Shown here: positions 37,251 through 49,094 of the stretch, one piece after another
How the letters are laid out: every line of letters starts with the position of its first letter
How positions within the stretch are numbered: the first letter of the stretch is position 1
DNA from: Zhengitettix transpicula
Taxonomy: Eukaryota > Arthropoda > Insecta > Orthoptera > Tetrigidae
Length of the DNA stretch: 64,000 nt
Assembly (NCBI GenBank): GCA_037074705.1
Contig: CM073593.1
Location: 65,141,501 to 65,205,500, forward strand
Direction: 5' to 3'
Position numbers and translations under genes: made by a program
Notes under the pieces: model-generated
Database searches by the model: none
Seen by the model: only the letters and a program-made list of their open reading frames with translations
Told to the model about the DNA's origin: nothing

Positions 37251-39318
37251 TCAATCTTTGAATATATTTCTGACTTATGACTATGTTACATTAATTACAC
37301 TTATATAAAATTTGACATTGTCATCTACAAAAAACATAACCATAAGAACATTAATTTGATAACCCCTTTCTTTAAATTCTATCTATAATTAATGACCAAT
37401 ATAATATTCTTTCTTGAAATTACCAATTATATGTATATTAAAAAAATCATCAATATCAAATACAAATGTATCAAAAACTAAAAAAAATAAAAATAAGCCT
37501 ATATTTAAGGGAGATATTTCTTAAATAAGTTTAAAAAATCAATGTAAGGAGAGAACAATAAAACTAATTTAAAGATAATAATTATAAACGAAATTTTAAT
37601 AGATATAAAAGGAAAATAGCGTTAAAAAATTGAAACACATTATTCATGATTAAAAGTAATTTAAAGTAATCCAAACGAGTTCAAAATATTTCATTATAAC
37701 AAAATCATAAATTTGAAGCTATACAGTCGTCAGAACAAGAACTACTCTCATCGTGTGCTAAACCATGAAAGAATACAGGTGTCAGAAATACAAAATTCAG
37801 ATTATTTTTTATTCTTCAATTGATATTTGTGTATCATGGTGAACCGAGACAGCGAGGAACGTAGGATTAGAGCGAAGTTAATTTGAAGAATGGAGAATGG
37901 GGAATGGGGAACATGAAGTATAATTGATAGAATAAAATTCATTAGAAAAGTTTACATTCAAGTCTATAATTTGTAATACTTTACAGATAATCCACTGAAA
38001 TTATTACTTCAGTTAGTGACCCACAGAATTTCTGAAATATAATCAGGAAGAGCTGCAGCTACCAGCAGTAACCGTAATGGAAAGTATTGGCATTAAAACC
38101 AGTTTCGGTTGTCCCTTGTTTCATCAAATTATTGTAAATGCTAGGATAAAGTACCAAAACAAACCGAATTCTTCACGATTACGGAAAAATGGTAAGACAA
38201 CCGAGGATAAGAATAATATTGCTAGAACTATCCTTTCAGCAATACATTTTTATGTAAAATATTTGAATTTTATTTCACGTAGTGTGAATAATAAAAGTAA
38301 TACAAATTTTTGGACGTCATAAAAGAAAAACAAAATAAATTATTTACATAAGGAAAACCGTCCGTAGTTTAGTTTTCCCCGACCAATTTACTGAACCGAA
38401 ACTGTTCGGCCTTTCAGCCTTTATTTTCAGTGACAATAAAGATTTGTCAGATTTATTTTAAAGATTTTCTCGACGATTTTACCCAATTTCAACAATATTG
38501 AAGCAAAAATGTTTACTATTGAGATGACTAAAAAATAATTTCACTCCAACCGTACCTAACTTTCCCTCCAACTACACGCAAATGAGTTTGTTTGTCCCCG
38601 GAGAGTAACTTATTTCGATATTCAGGATTCCACCAATAACACGAAATAATTGCAGCCACATTAACATCCGCCGGCCTCACTGCGCATATTGCATTATGAA
38701 TCAATTTGCAACTCCCGTAGATCACCTGCTACTTTCCCACGGCAACAACCAACAAACAACCATACTTCAGCTCATAATTAATTGGATAATCAGCATCCAA
38801 CGTGCTATTTTTTTTAAAAAAAATAACCCCATCATCTGCACAGGATTATTATATCTGATTAACTTTTCAGGAAAATACTCAATTTAAAACAATCGAAGTC
38901 AATTATTTGTCCCGACACCCCGAAATTAGCGGAATATTATTTCAGTCTTTTAATAAACACTAGGCCACAAAGCAGTTTATGGTTAATGCATAATAAAATA
39001 AACCTGTTAATTAATTTTTGACACTTTTCTATGCATAAAGTATTCCGTAGTTTCTGGTTCAGAGGCCAGTGACGTCGGACGCTCTTATTTAAAATGTCAC
39101 CACAATAAGTGACTTGGAGAAATGAGGTCGGTATTGTATGTATTTCTTTGAAAATAATTTAACGTTTGCCACTTAAGGTGAATGCCTGTATCACTTAAAA
39201 GTTTACCGATATTCTCTAACGTAGAAAAGAAAACCTTCACTATCATTCAAAAAAAATATAAACCGGAAAAATCAAAATTTGAATTTGATCTTCAGAATAT
39301 TGATTTTTATTTTGTGTA
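37251..39318. other. A+T-rich non-coding stretch
   Basis: No supported gene. An 81-codon plus frame at 38077-38322 crosses a donor-like AATG|GTAAGA at 38192 but has no recognisable product. Confidence 0.45.
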
Positions 39319-39440
39319 CTAGCTGGATGCCCGGCGTTGCCCGATATGTCATTTATCCATAAACCCCCCATTTTTTCGTTATTCTTATGTAACGCAACTC
39401 GACCTCTATCCCTATCGGCCAGGTTGCATTGTTTGAAAAT
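39317..39440 (+). repeat. fragment with CTAGCTG...CCCGGCGTTGCCCG head
   Basis: Begins ACTAGCTGGATGCCCGGCG then TTGCCCGATATG. This head is widespread in interspersed repeats of insects and is often followed by modules containing CACCCC and GGGGTTGAAATT, like those in the array at 42190-43960. A more degraded head lies at 46571. Class not determined. Confidence 0.4.
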
Positions 39441-39999
39441 TCACTAAATTAAATTAATAATGTGGTACTTAATTCAGTAATTTTCGAAATAAAATAATTA
39501 ATTTTTATTTAAATTAAAAACTATTTGTTTAATTTTATTTATTTTTCTGCAATTTTTTTAAGCGGGATGATGTTGGCGTTCCAATATTCATCTTCTTCGT
39601 AATCCGTAATTATTTCTTTAAATCAATAATTACTATACTTACAATTATTATAAATGTAAAATTATAGCCAATCATTTTTTTATTCGTTCCATAAGTTTTT
39701 ATATAAAGTCCCATAAACACAATTAATTGGCTTTCTATAATATGAAGGAAAAAAAGTAGGTGTCTAATGCAATTTTCGCCCAGTTCCCAATATTCACATG
39801 CATTTCATGTTCTCATTTTAAAGATATCCATCTTAAATGAAACACTGATAAACTTAACTTCCTAATTAACGCACAGACGGAAATAATTTTAATAAGAAAG
39901 ACAGCTTTCCACGTGTAAATTATTAACTAATTTTTCACGGTTACACACCAGGTACTGGATGTTGACGTTTCTGCCGGTCGTTGGTTTCCACGGCTGTCT

Positions 40000-40070
40000 G
40001 CAGCCTGTGTGGCGCTGCGTGACCTGAACGTGGGGTATTTATAGTGCCGGACATGCTGCGACCTGATTGG
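40000..40070 (-). promoter_or_regulatory. leftward core promoter-like arm
   Basis: Reading leftward: CCAAT (complement of ATTGG at 40066-40070), a TATA-like CTATAAATACC at about 40034-40044, and an initiator-like CCACACAGGCT about 33 bp further near 40006. The order and spacing fit an RNA polymerase II core promoter. A GTGTGTAAC donor-like word lies near 39946. Activity is inferred. Confidence 0.35.
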
Positions 40071-40150
40071 CCGCTGAGGATCGCCTGACATTTACTACCA
40101 TACATGGAAAAACATGTGTCCTCGCCGCTGAGGTCAGGCGATCCTCAGCG

Positions 40151-40214
40151 ACCAATCAGGTCGCAGCTTGTCCGGCACTATATATACCTGGCACACGCAC
40201 GCAGCGCCACACAG
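40151..40214 (+). promoter_or_regulatory. rightward core promoter-like arm
   Basis: ACCAATCAG at 40151, TATATATA at 40179-40186 and an initiator-like CCACACAGTCTC about 30 bp on at 40207-40218. The first ATG is at 40258 (GAGCATGGTGCG) and opens only 20 codons to a TAG at 40318. ATG|GTGCGT also looks like a weak splice donor, so a leader exon is possible. Confidence 0.4.
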
Positions 40215-40320
40215 TCTCAAGACAACGCCAGAAACTTCAACATCGATCAATCTGAGCATGGTGCGTAACCGTGAAAATGTTACTAAACATATAAATTGTT
40301 ACATTAGAAGACGATATTAG

Positions 40321-40930
40321 CAGTCATAATATACCACATATGTCACATAATGTAGCAATATTAAAATCGAGAATAATTTCACTGTGACCAAGAAGATATA
40401 TTTAAAGATCAATCAACATGAAACAAATAATCAGACTGAGCAAACGTTGAAAACATCAAAACAAACCTTTCTTACAGATCACACAGCCTGAAGATTTTAG
40501 TAATATGTACAGAAACGTTTTTTTGTTGTTATTTAAAGATTTTATGATTAATAATTATTTTAAATTATAAAAATCGTCTGTTAATGGCCGTTAAGGAAAT
40601 TCATTGTTAAAAACAGACGTGAAAATAAAATATATGACTAATATTTCAGTATAAAGAGCTGACAATTCGCAGAGAAAAAAAATAATTTATTCCTTTTAAA
40701 ATAAATAACGAATATTTATACAGATCAAAACATCATACACAGGTTTTTAAAAATATATATGTCTGGTTCGACAGCTTAATTTTTTTAAATATAAAAATGT
40801 TAATATAAATGGGTTATTGTTTCCTAAACCCTGTAACTTCTATTGCAATTTTGCTTCTCAACTAAACTGGTTTCCATCTAGATTAATTTATATATTAATT
40901 TGGTTTTAAAATGAAAAAAATTTACGTCTT
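40321..40930. other. A+T-rich non-coding stretch
   Basis: Nothing recognised. Confidence 0.5.
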
Positions 40931-41090
40931 ATTAACGTAATAATGAATAAGAAAGATAGCCAATTCAGACATTAAAGGGTAATATAAATACCACACAACA
41001 GCGTTTCTGGGATCCTTATTCCTTTTGTCAGGTGCCTAGAGCGACACAACTGCACGCGTCAGTTTACTCAAAAGCGACAATAAGGCAACG
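40931..41090. mobile_element. MITE family arm, copy 4
   Basis: Starts AATAATGAATAAGAAAGATAG, shared with copy 2 (AATAATGAATAAC), then AATTCAGAC, GGTAATATAAATACCACAC, GCGTTTCTGGGATCCTT and CAGGTGCCTAGAGCGACACA. The last part matches the interior of copy 1 (GAGCGAAACAACTGCAC). No right arm was found, so it is either truncated or the start of a longer parent element continuing to about 41410. Confidence 0.65.
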
Positions 41091-41405
41091 ACAAAGGGAC
41101 AGCAGACAGTTCAGCGTAACAATAATTAACATTAATTAGCCGAATTTTCTGGAGAAGACTTCTGCCTACACACCACGGCGATCAAGATCTGGAGTTCGTC
41201 TCCGAAGCAAAACTATCGTCCGCTATTTGAAACGTTGTTCACAATTGGAAATTTTCGAACCTGCTGTCACTTAATTATGTAAATAATTTTAGAGGGTTCC
41301 CAAGAACCAACAGGCTGACGCGACCATAAATCAATTTTAAAAAAAAACAATAAGGGAGTAACGACAATGAGAAAAACAGAAGGTTTAGCGTAACAATAAT
41401 GAATC
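41075..41405 (+). repeat. direct-repeat pair ~270 bp apart
   Basis: About 50 bp recur: 41077-41128 (ACAATAAGGCAACGACAAAG through TTCAGCGTAACAATAATT) and 41348-41402 (AACAATAAGGGAGTAACGAC through TTAGCGTAACAATAATG). The intervening 220 bp are G+C-richer (41155-41270) without a long frame. They could be terminal direct repeats of a small element adjoining MITE copy 4. Confidence 0.5.
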
Positions 41406-41949
41406 GCAGCAATTGCTGAGTTTCATAGTATCTCTTTGTACATTAATTACTGTGTGATCTTTGATTTATTGTGAATCATCTCTGACATGAGCCTGTAATT
41501 TTTGTTTTATTTAAGAACTGTTTCTTTCTCGTCTTCATACAACAAAATTATTAAATAATTCCCATTTATTTGCTTTTCAGTTGGGTATTTTATTTCTGCC
41601 TGTCATCACTAATTCATATCAGTATTGCAGTCCTTTTAATTCAATATAATTTATTAATATATTATATATAATTAATTTTATATTACCCTTTTTTGTCTAT
41701 ATTGGCTATATTTCTTATTTATTAATTTGGTTTTATTAAGTCTCTTCTTTTATGAAAATCTGTATCATCTTCAGTATTTCAACTTATTTGTTCAATTAAG
41801 TTTTTATCCTGATGAAATTTTGATCTTATCTTCTTGCGGGCCACATAATTTTGAATATTCTACTATTCATCATTAAAATATTTATATACCTCTTTCTGCA
41901 TTGGAAAGAAATGGAATTTGAAACTGAGAGCTGTTAATAGTGAGTCAAG
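41406..41949. other. A+T-rich non-coding stretch
   Basis: Nothing recognised. Confidence 0.5.
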
Positions 41950-42189
41950 ATATTTATGAATTGTTTTTGGATACCGGGTCGACTGGTCTGTCCTTGGCGG
42001 CAAAGTTGCTCTCTCGGAGGATGACCAGAGTGTAGGTGTAGGATAGCTGATTAGGCTGTCCTTCGCAGAAAGTTGGCAGATCTGATAGTCTGCAGCTCCT
42101 CCAGATCCTCCAAAAAGTCCAACACCCTTGCAAGATCCAAGAAATCACAATGACTGTGTCCGTAAAAAGGGGAAAATTATTGCTGTAGT
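41950..42189. other. G+C-richer lead-in to tandem array
   Basis: Unique-looking sequence with CTGCAGCTCCTCCAGATCCTC. The 125-codon minus frame at 41954-42331 runs from here into the first array unit and has no recognisable domain, so it is not called as a gene. Confidence 0.35.
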
Positions 42190-43960
42190 ACAGATTGTCA
42201 TAAATAAACTCAGCGATATCCATTACCTTCCATTTGACTCGAATCTCTGTTGTTTTTACGTTATTTTCTTGTGAGTCCCGTAACCATGCTCCACTCTCAG
42301 GCCGCAAGAGGGGTTGAAATTTTACAAACATAACATAGGTATAAATACTGTAAATCTAATTGCCCCTGGATAATATTTGTTGAATTTTAATATCGGTCGT
42401 TACTTCTTGTTTCAATAATTCCATCCCCGTCCAGCTCAACCACTTCAATTAAATGTCATAATTAAACTCAGTGACATCCAGAACCACGGATTTGTCTGTA
42501 ATCTTCTCGATTTTATTCGCGTTTTTTATTTGTAACGCCCGTTCACCATCACCCCTAAGAGTTCTCATTTCCCGTGCTGTAAGGGGTTGCAATTATACTT
42601 AGATAACATCGGTTGAAACACTATGTATCTCTTCGATTCCTGGAAATATTTATCTGCCTAAATATTAGAATGTTTGAATTTTTCCACACTCTCCTTTAAG
42701 TGTGCTTCCCGAAAGGGGTTGAAATTTTTCAAACAACATCGGTAGATATATTATCAATTATATTGACCTCGACAATTAATTATCTAACGCAAATATCGAT
42801 CGTTTAACATGATAGAAAAATTCCACCCCCGACAACCCTCACTCCTAGGGGTTAAATCACCAATTGAATGTCCTAATTAAACTCGGTTACATCCATAACC
42901 TTAGATTTTACTCCAATCTCTGTTATATTCGCGTTATTTAATGGTAGCGCTCCTCCACCCCATCCCTAAGGAAGCTCTACTGCTAAGCTCGAAAGGGGTT
43001 GAAATTATTCTCAGAGAACACGTAGGGAATTTTTATGAATCTCATTGATCCCGAAAAATATTTACGTCGCAAAAATCGGTAAATTGACATGTTTTACAAT
43101 TTCCCCCCGTGACCACCTCCGTCACTGGGAGGATAATTGCTAGTTGAATGCCATAATTAAATTCAGCGTTATCCATAACTTTAGAATTGACTCCAGTCTC
43201 AGTTGTATACCAGTTATTTATTTTTTGTAACGGAACTCCACCCCCACCTTTATGAGTGCTACTTTCCCTTTCCGTATTGGGTTAAAATTTTATTCACATT
43301 CATTGGTACAAACACTATTAATTACTTTTACCCCGCAAATTTTTATCTGACTCAAATATCGCCCGTGTTAGCAGGTTTGAAAATTTCCACCCCTAACCAC
43401 CCTCGCTTGGGGGACTTAAACGGCAACTTTAATATCATAATTAAACTCACTGACAACCATAACCCTGGATACGAGTCCAATCTCGATTATGTTTTCGTTA
43501 TTTTTATAGAAATCCACCCCCATCCTTAAGGGTGCTCCACTCCAAATCCCGAAAGAGGTCAATATGAAATATATGGAACATGTAAGGAAATTTTATAAAT
43601 CTCAGTGAACCAGAAAATATATATTCGACGCAAATATCGACTGCTTAAGATTTTGAAAATTTAACACCCGTCCACCCCCGCTTGCGGGAGTTAAACTGTA
43701 AGTTGAATGATATAATTAAACACAGTGATAAATAATACCCCGGAATCGAGTCCAAATTCGAATGTGTTTGCGATATTTTCATTTAATGTCTCTCTACCCT
43801 TACGGGTGTTCGACTCCCATGCCGAAATGTGTTGAAATTATACACAAACCACATCACTAGAAATACAACCAATATAATTAAACCTGAATTTTTTTTATTC
43901 AACGCATATATCTGTCGTGTTTGCATGTTCCAAATTTTCCACCCCGCCATTAACTCTTAA
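42190..43960 (+). repeat. tandem array of ~277-bp units
   Basis: A marker (GAAAGGGGTTGAAATT and variants) recurs with its GTTGAAAT core at about 42313, 42586, 42718, 42998, 43281, 43558 and 43831. The spacings are 273, 132, 280, 283, 277 and 273 bp. Each full unit also carries CATAATTAAACTCAGTGACA-like, AACCNTGGATT-like, GTTATTTT, CCACCCC and GACGCAAATATCGA-like words in the same order. The 132-bp step marks a unit with an internal deletion. Units are strongly diverged, so the array is old. Short frames in it (for example 43203-43529) are incidental. Confidence 0.8.
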
Positions 43961-44189
43961 CTCATAGAAAACTTAGTCTATTTGTCGTACAATAGAAAAG
44001 AATAACGTAGCTGATAAATTCTTAGTTTATGCGACTTTCCTATGCTTTCATGAAATTAAAATAGAACTTACGTATTTCGTCGTCTGGTTGGAAATTTAGT
44101 TTCGATTGTTATTCGTGCAGCAAGGTGACATTCTAAGTTGAATTTTTTATTTTCCCTCTCATGTATATTTCATAATAAAGTGTTACTAA

Positions 44190-44625
44190 GCATCATGAAT
44201 GCTTCTCCTCTCTGTGTTTTGGAACTGAGGTTACCACGAGCCGAGGCCCCTCGGTCAGTTTTCTTGATGTGTATGTTCCAGGTTCCAGGTTCAAAGACCT
44301 TGGGCATTTGGTAAGAGTTGTCCGTTATTTCCATTGGAATAGTCGGCAAGATGCCACCTAAACTGGTCGAGGCACTCGAAAAAGGAATACTGCGTCCCCA
44401 AAGCAAACCACTCTCCCGACATCGAAAAGCTGTGGGACGAGTACCAAATGCCCCTACCTGATTCGGGGTTTTCAAGGGTTTTCTTTGTATCACTTGTTTC
44501 CGAGTAGGATCATTAAAACTACAACCAGTGAGCCCTAATTAACACTTTTCTACCATACTTTATCCTTCCGCAGCCCCCCTTTCAGTCCCATTCCTATGCC
44601 ATAAAAGAGGAGTGGCCAGTTCTTC
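44190..44625 (-). repeat. dispersed repeat family R5, copy C (inverted)
   Basis: The reverse complement matches copy A along its length. GTAAGAGTTGTCCG and CTATTCCNATTGGAATAGTC with CCACCTAAACTGGTC correspond to the second half. AGGGTTTTC, GAGTAGGATCNTTAAA, GAGCCCTAATTAAC and ATTCCTATGCCATAAA correspond to the first half. Divergence is about one base in five by eye. The minus frame at 44170-44493 is not shared with copy A. Confidence 0.7.
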
Positions 44626-45289
44626 TTTCTTCTCCCCTTTCTCACAGATATCTCATTTATGCTGGGAATTATTAAGCTAGGCTTCATCTCCGCAATGTCC
44701 AACATTTTCAGAACAATCAACTCCTTTTCAGAAGATTGAAAAGACGAAAATATGTTCAGTGCGTAAAAGTAGAGCAAATGCGTGAGTGAAGTGTACACAG
44801 ACAACAAAAATATAGAAAACAACATTATATTTACTCTATAGGTATATAGTTTAAATTTGTAATACAAAACTTAATGGTTAGTCCTTAAAGTCGAAATATA
44901 ATTTGAGGTAGACTGATGGTATTTAAAAATTCAAATATATGTTGCGACAGTATGAATCTCTTAGAATTTGATATTATTTAAATTATACAGATGGAAAGGG
45001 TTGGTTTATTTTATGTTCTGTATATCAAATAATTTTCTTACTTGATGCTTTTATTAACGGTTTTTGGGGACAGAACATTGTACAATTCTTTCGTGAAGTG
45101 TTTTAGTGAGGTTGAAAAATTATCTGTGATCCAAGGAAGAGAGAGGAGTCTGGTATTGTGGAGGGAGACCTGCCCCCCTCCCGCCAGCGATATAGTGGGT
45201 TCTGCGGACAACATAACCTGCAGGGTAATCAACGAGAACGGAGTCGCCCGGTATTGTGAGCATAAAGAACTGAATTAACTTTATGGTTA
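44626..45289. other. A+T-rich non-coding stretch
   Basis: Two opposing frames of 64 and 78 codons near 45040-45278 have no domain features. Nothing else recognised. Confidence 0.45.
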
Positions 45290-45770
45290 AGTAGAACACC
45301 TGAAGCTCCTTTGACTTTCCGTGTGTTTTTGGAAGTACGCCCCCGCCGCGCTACGTTTGCGTGTTATAGGGGCCACGGCGTGTTCCACTTCACAAAGAGA
45401 AGATACTGCCCGCCGTCTGCACTTCCTTATCTCGCGGCTTTCTTAACGAGCAAACTTCTAATCGTGTTGTTAGCTTGCACGGCAAGGGCGAATGCATATC
45501 TCACGCAGAAGCACACTGCAAAAAAAATGCTCCTTAAAGCATCTCACAACAGCAGCCATTCACGGCCCGTTGCGTTTACAGCAGATTAGCGACGCACGCC
45601 TGCCGCTCTGCATAATTATTCCACAACTTGCGAAATTCTTCACTCAACTTTTTTTGCTGTTGTCAGCGGCCTCTTGTAACGGAAGGAAGAACACGTTCTG
45701 TTGTGTTGCGTGAGTGTGAGGGAGAGTCGACGGCTTTGAAGAACGACTAAACTTAGGATGCCGAGGTTTA
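45290..45770. other. G+C-rich unique-looking island
   Basis: About 480 bp with many CpG (CCGCCGCGCTACG, CTCGCGGC) and overlapping plus frames (92 and 73 codons) in different phases. No domain or repeat partner found. Candidate regulatory or conserved non-coding DNA. Confidence 0.3.
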
Positions 45771-47589
45771 GCCACATTAATAAAGTTTCTTGCCTTATCC
45801 CGGCTTATTCATTTTTATTACTTCGACGTAAACGTAACTCCGTCTGCGAAACTTGTAAATTAGTTTACATTATAAATTCATGTTAAAGAATTGGGGATTA
45901 ACGGTTTAAATATTTTCAGTCTATGAATTATAAAAGACCGCTTATAGATAATTTTTTATCGTGTCGTAAGGTATTGTTTAGGTGAAGTAATCCATTAACT
46001 TTAAGGATAGTTAGTTCCATAACACTGAAGAAAGCCAGCCAGAGTTGTTTCTCAAAAATTGTCTGAATCATTCATTCTTAATTCCACTCGGCGTTAAATT
46101 TCTGAAATGATCGCATAGTTTTGATAACTGTGAAAAAATTTTCGGAATACATAAGCATACAACATTACTTTTTATAATACAATGAATATGTTTATAAACA
46201 TATCTATTATTATACCGAAACTAATATCTCTGATTTTTTAACTTTCACGCAGCGTATCATGTTGGGCGATGGAGGATTTAAGATGTGGTTATTGTTACAG
46301 AAAAAAATCATTTTGTTACCCAATACGTTATCATTTTTGAGAACACCTTTTTCCAAATTTCAGGATCATTAATCCATCATTCCATACTATAACTTTCTCA
46401 ACGGGCACAATTACGATGTACGTGAGGAGTTTAATTTCCGAAAACAGTAAATAATGATTCAATAAATGAATTTTTTTTGCAGCAATAAATAATAAAATAA
46501 CAAAACTTATTTTTTCTCGATTTGACAACTTTTATTCGTAGTTTTCTCATTTTTCCTATATTTCAAAATACTAGCTGATTGTGATGCGGGGGTATTAAAT
46601 TATCCTATCCTTCTATTCTAAATTTATTTTACGGGATAATTTTAATTTAACTTGAGGAACAAGAAAAAATAAATTCTAATTTGAACCCACTAATCAGCAT
46701 AAATCCTATTCTATGGAAGAAAAATGGCGATCTAAAACCTACGGTGCCGTGTCTTGCTGAGTTATATCCGAGGGATGGACACTGTTTCACAATTTCCTTG
46801 GTCTGTTAAGATTCTCTTTTAAATTTCAACTGTTCCCCTACATATTTTTTACCCTGCCTTCTGTCATATTTAATATAATCATGACCAATAAAAATATTGG
46901 CCCCTACAACGTTGGATCAGACACTAATGTCTGTCGTCTACAAATAATTTTTAGATGCCACTCCCTTTCCACTTCCATACCTTTTCTTGAAGCATAATTT
47001 TGTTTTGGCTGCTTACAGAAAAATTTCGAAACAATTTCTCCAATTTTTAAAAGATTATATATATATAATATTTATGAAGACGACGAGCAATGAAATGACT
47101 TCTTCTGAACACAAATAATAATGAACAATTAAATAGAAAATTTGTTTTCAGAGACAAATAATACGACAAAGAATCATTTTTCGTCGATGATAAATTATGT
47201 CCCTTGACTATAGATTTTATTTATATTTCCTTTTCGTCTAAATTTAAATCATGTAATATGAGAAATATTGTCAAGTCAGACCATAAAAATTGATCATAGA
47301 TGATAAAAAAATCAAATTAAAGGGATAATTATATTTATATTTTTCCATTATCATTCCATGTCAGACTCGATATCTCTATTTGTATGTCTATTCTTTCAAA
47401 TTTTTATTATTCATTCTAAATTCAGAAATCTGTCGATATATTTAATTTTTTGTATTTTACTCAACAGATATCCATTCTCAATAATATCGCCGGCTATTTT
47501 ATTTGGATATAGTATGTAATTCGAACATATTGATCTGCTTTTGCAAACTATGGAGGAGTATGTAAATCATGCGCAATTAAAATATGTTC
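45771..47589. other. A+T-rich non-coding stretch
   Basis: Apart from a degraded ACTAGCTGATTGTGATGCGG head at 46570 (compare 39317), nothing recognised. Confidence 0.45.
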
Positions 47590-47880
47590 CAATATTCAGT
47601 TGTCTCTTCCGGAAGTGAGAAATGATTTCGGTTGCGGAAGCGGTAAGAGTGTAGGCACGTATCCGAAACAAGATATAGCTTCTTCATTGGAAGTCGGGGC
47701 TGAGCTAGTGCTGCAATATTTCATCGGCCAGTGTTTCACCTCGCGGTGCGGAAGATGTATGTCTGGCGTCGCCGGACACGATTCACTTTGTGCCGTGGCA
47801 ATCAATTTCCGGCACACTGCCTCACCTAAACTACGGAAACATAGTCACAGACCAGCCATCCCCAAGTTAAATGACTAAAA
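47590..47880. other. G+C-rich island open on both strands
   Basis: Plus frame 47600-47878 (92 codons) and minus frame 47596-47817 (73 codons) overlap. GCGGTAAGAGTG near 47640 is donor-like. No domain recognised; candidate regulatory DNA. Confidence 0.3.
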
Positions 47881-49094
47881 TTGGATTTTATTATATTTGT
47901 TGTAGTCCTCTATCAATCGAAAAACGTACACTGTTACGGTAACAATAGTCTAAGAACATTAATTACAAGATAATTATCATGTTTTCAGATAGTATAAATA
48001 TTAACAGTATAAATTAAATTTTAAGGGTAATTAATAATTAAAAAATAGGTTCATTGTGGATGGAATGAAGATTTACTTACTCGACGACAGCACTTATTTT
48101 GTAAATCAGTTTTAACACAAGACAAAAATTTTTACGAACATATGACGAGTACAAATATGAGTGCTATATATATTAATAGACAATTAAGCAACTACATAAA
48201 ACAATAAATTATAGTTTAGATCGATTAATAATCCCAAAACAGAATAAAAGGGACCGTCTTGCATAAATTTACTGTAAATGTTCATCTTTTACTATGTAAA
48301 TGTTCTTAGTCAGTCTAGTCTATAGGGAACAGTATTTCTTGGGTTCAGCTTGTATTATTTATACATACAAACATATGTACTCTCAGATTAAATAAGTAAA
48401 TAATATAGACAGGAAAGAAAGGTGAGGCCTTATTCTGGCATAAGGCAGGGACTTATATCCTTGAAAATTTGGCATGCTCCTAACTACCCAACGTGCCGAC
48501 ACCAACTCTCAATTTAAGGTTATCCGCTCTGCATGTCTCTATCTTGTTCATGTATATGTTCATTGTTGTAAATTGTTAAAAATTCACAATATATACAGGC
48601 GAAGGAGTCAGTTTAGAATTACTTTAAAAAAAATTATTTTCTTGTAGCAAAATATTTATAATTTCTAAGAGAATTGAACATAATGAAAATGCATTTGATT
48701 TAGAAAATGGCCATTTTATTAGTTTTATTTAACTTTAAGGCTTATCTGGCTTACATATATATTTTATCTGACGTAGTCTGTAAAATTCATGCAAAATAGA
48801 ACCAAGTGTAATTGTAATTTGGTCATCGACATACAGAATAAAGAAAATTTGTTTAAAACACGACGTTTCCTCTTACATTGCAGAATTCGACTGTTGTACT
48901 AACAGCTAAAGAACTAACTCAGATTAATAAAATTGAAAAGGATTAACCGTTATCAAAGATCTCACACAGATAAAATAGTACCATAGATACTTTTCAAAGA
49001 GTTTGTAATACTGTGAGTATTGATTGGGTTATTATTTTATATGATAGAATATTTTATGTGACATATAAAATTAAATAATCAATAAAAATTTAGA
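47881..49094. other. A+T-rich non-coding stretch
   Basis: A denser patch at 48420-48540 is of unknown origin. Confidence 0.5.

Larger units (their letters stand above)
39930..40284. mobile_element. G+C-rich palindrome with promoter-like arms
   Basis: Two inverted arms of about 155 bp surround about 45 bp. Matching landmarks, from outside in: TTTTCACGGTTAC, a GTTTCTG block, TGTGTGGCGCTGCGTG, a TATA-like word followed by AGTGCCGGACA, GCTGCGACCTGATTGG and CGCTGAGGATCGCCTGAC. Arm identity is highest at the inner end. No protein is encoded. Foldback or MITE-type elements and inverted LTR fragments are possible classes. Confidence 0.75.

Noticed and set aside
38077..38322. Plus-strand 81-codon frame with an internal AATG|GTAAGA
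   Set aside because: A+T-driven residues after the donor and no convincing acceptor before it.
41954..42331. 125-codon minus frame
   Set aside because: Crosses from unique sequence into the first unit of the tandem array, so it cannot be an old conserved gene.
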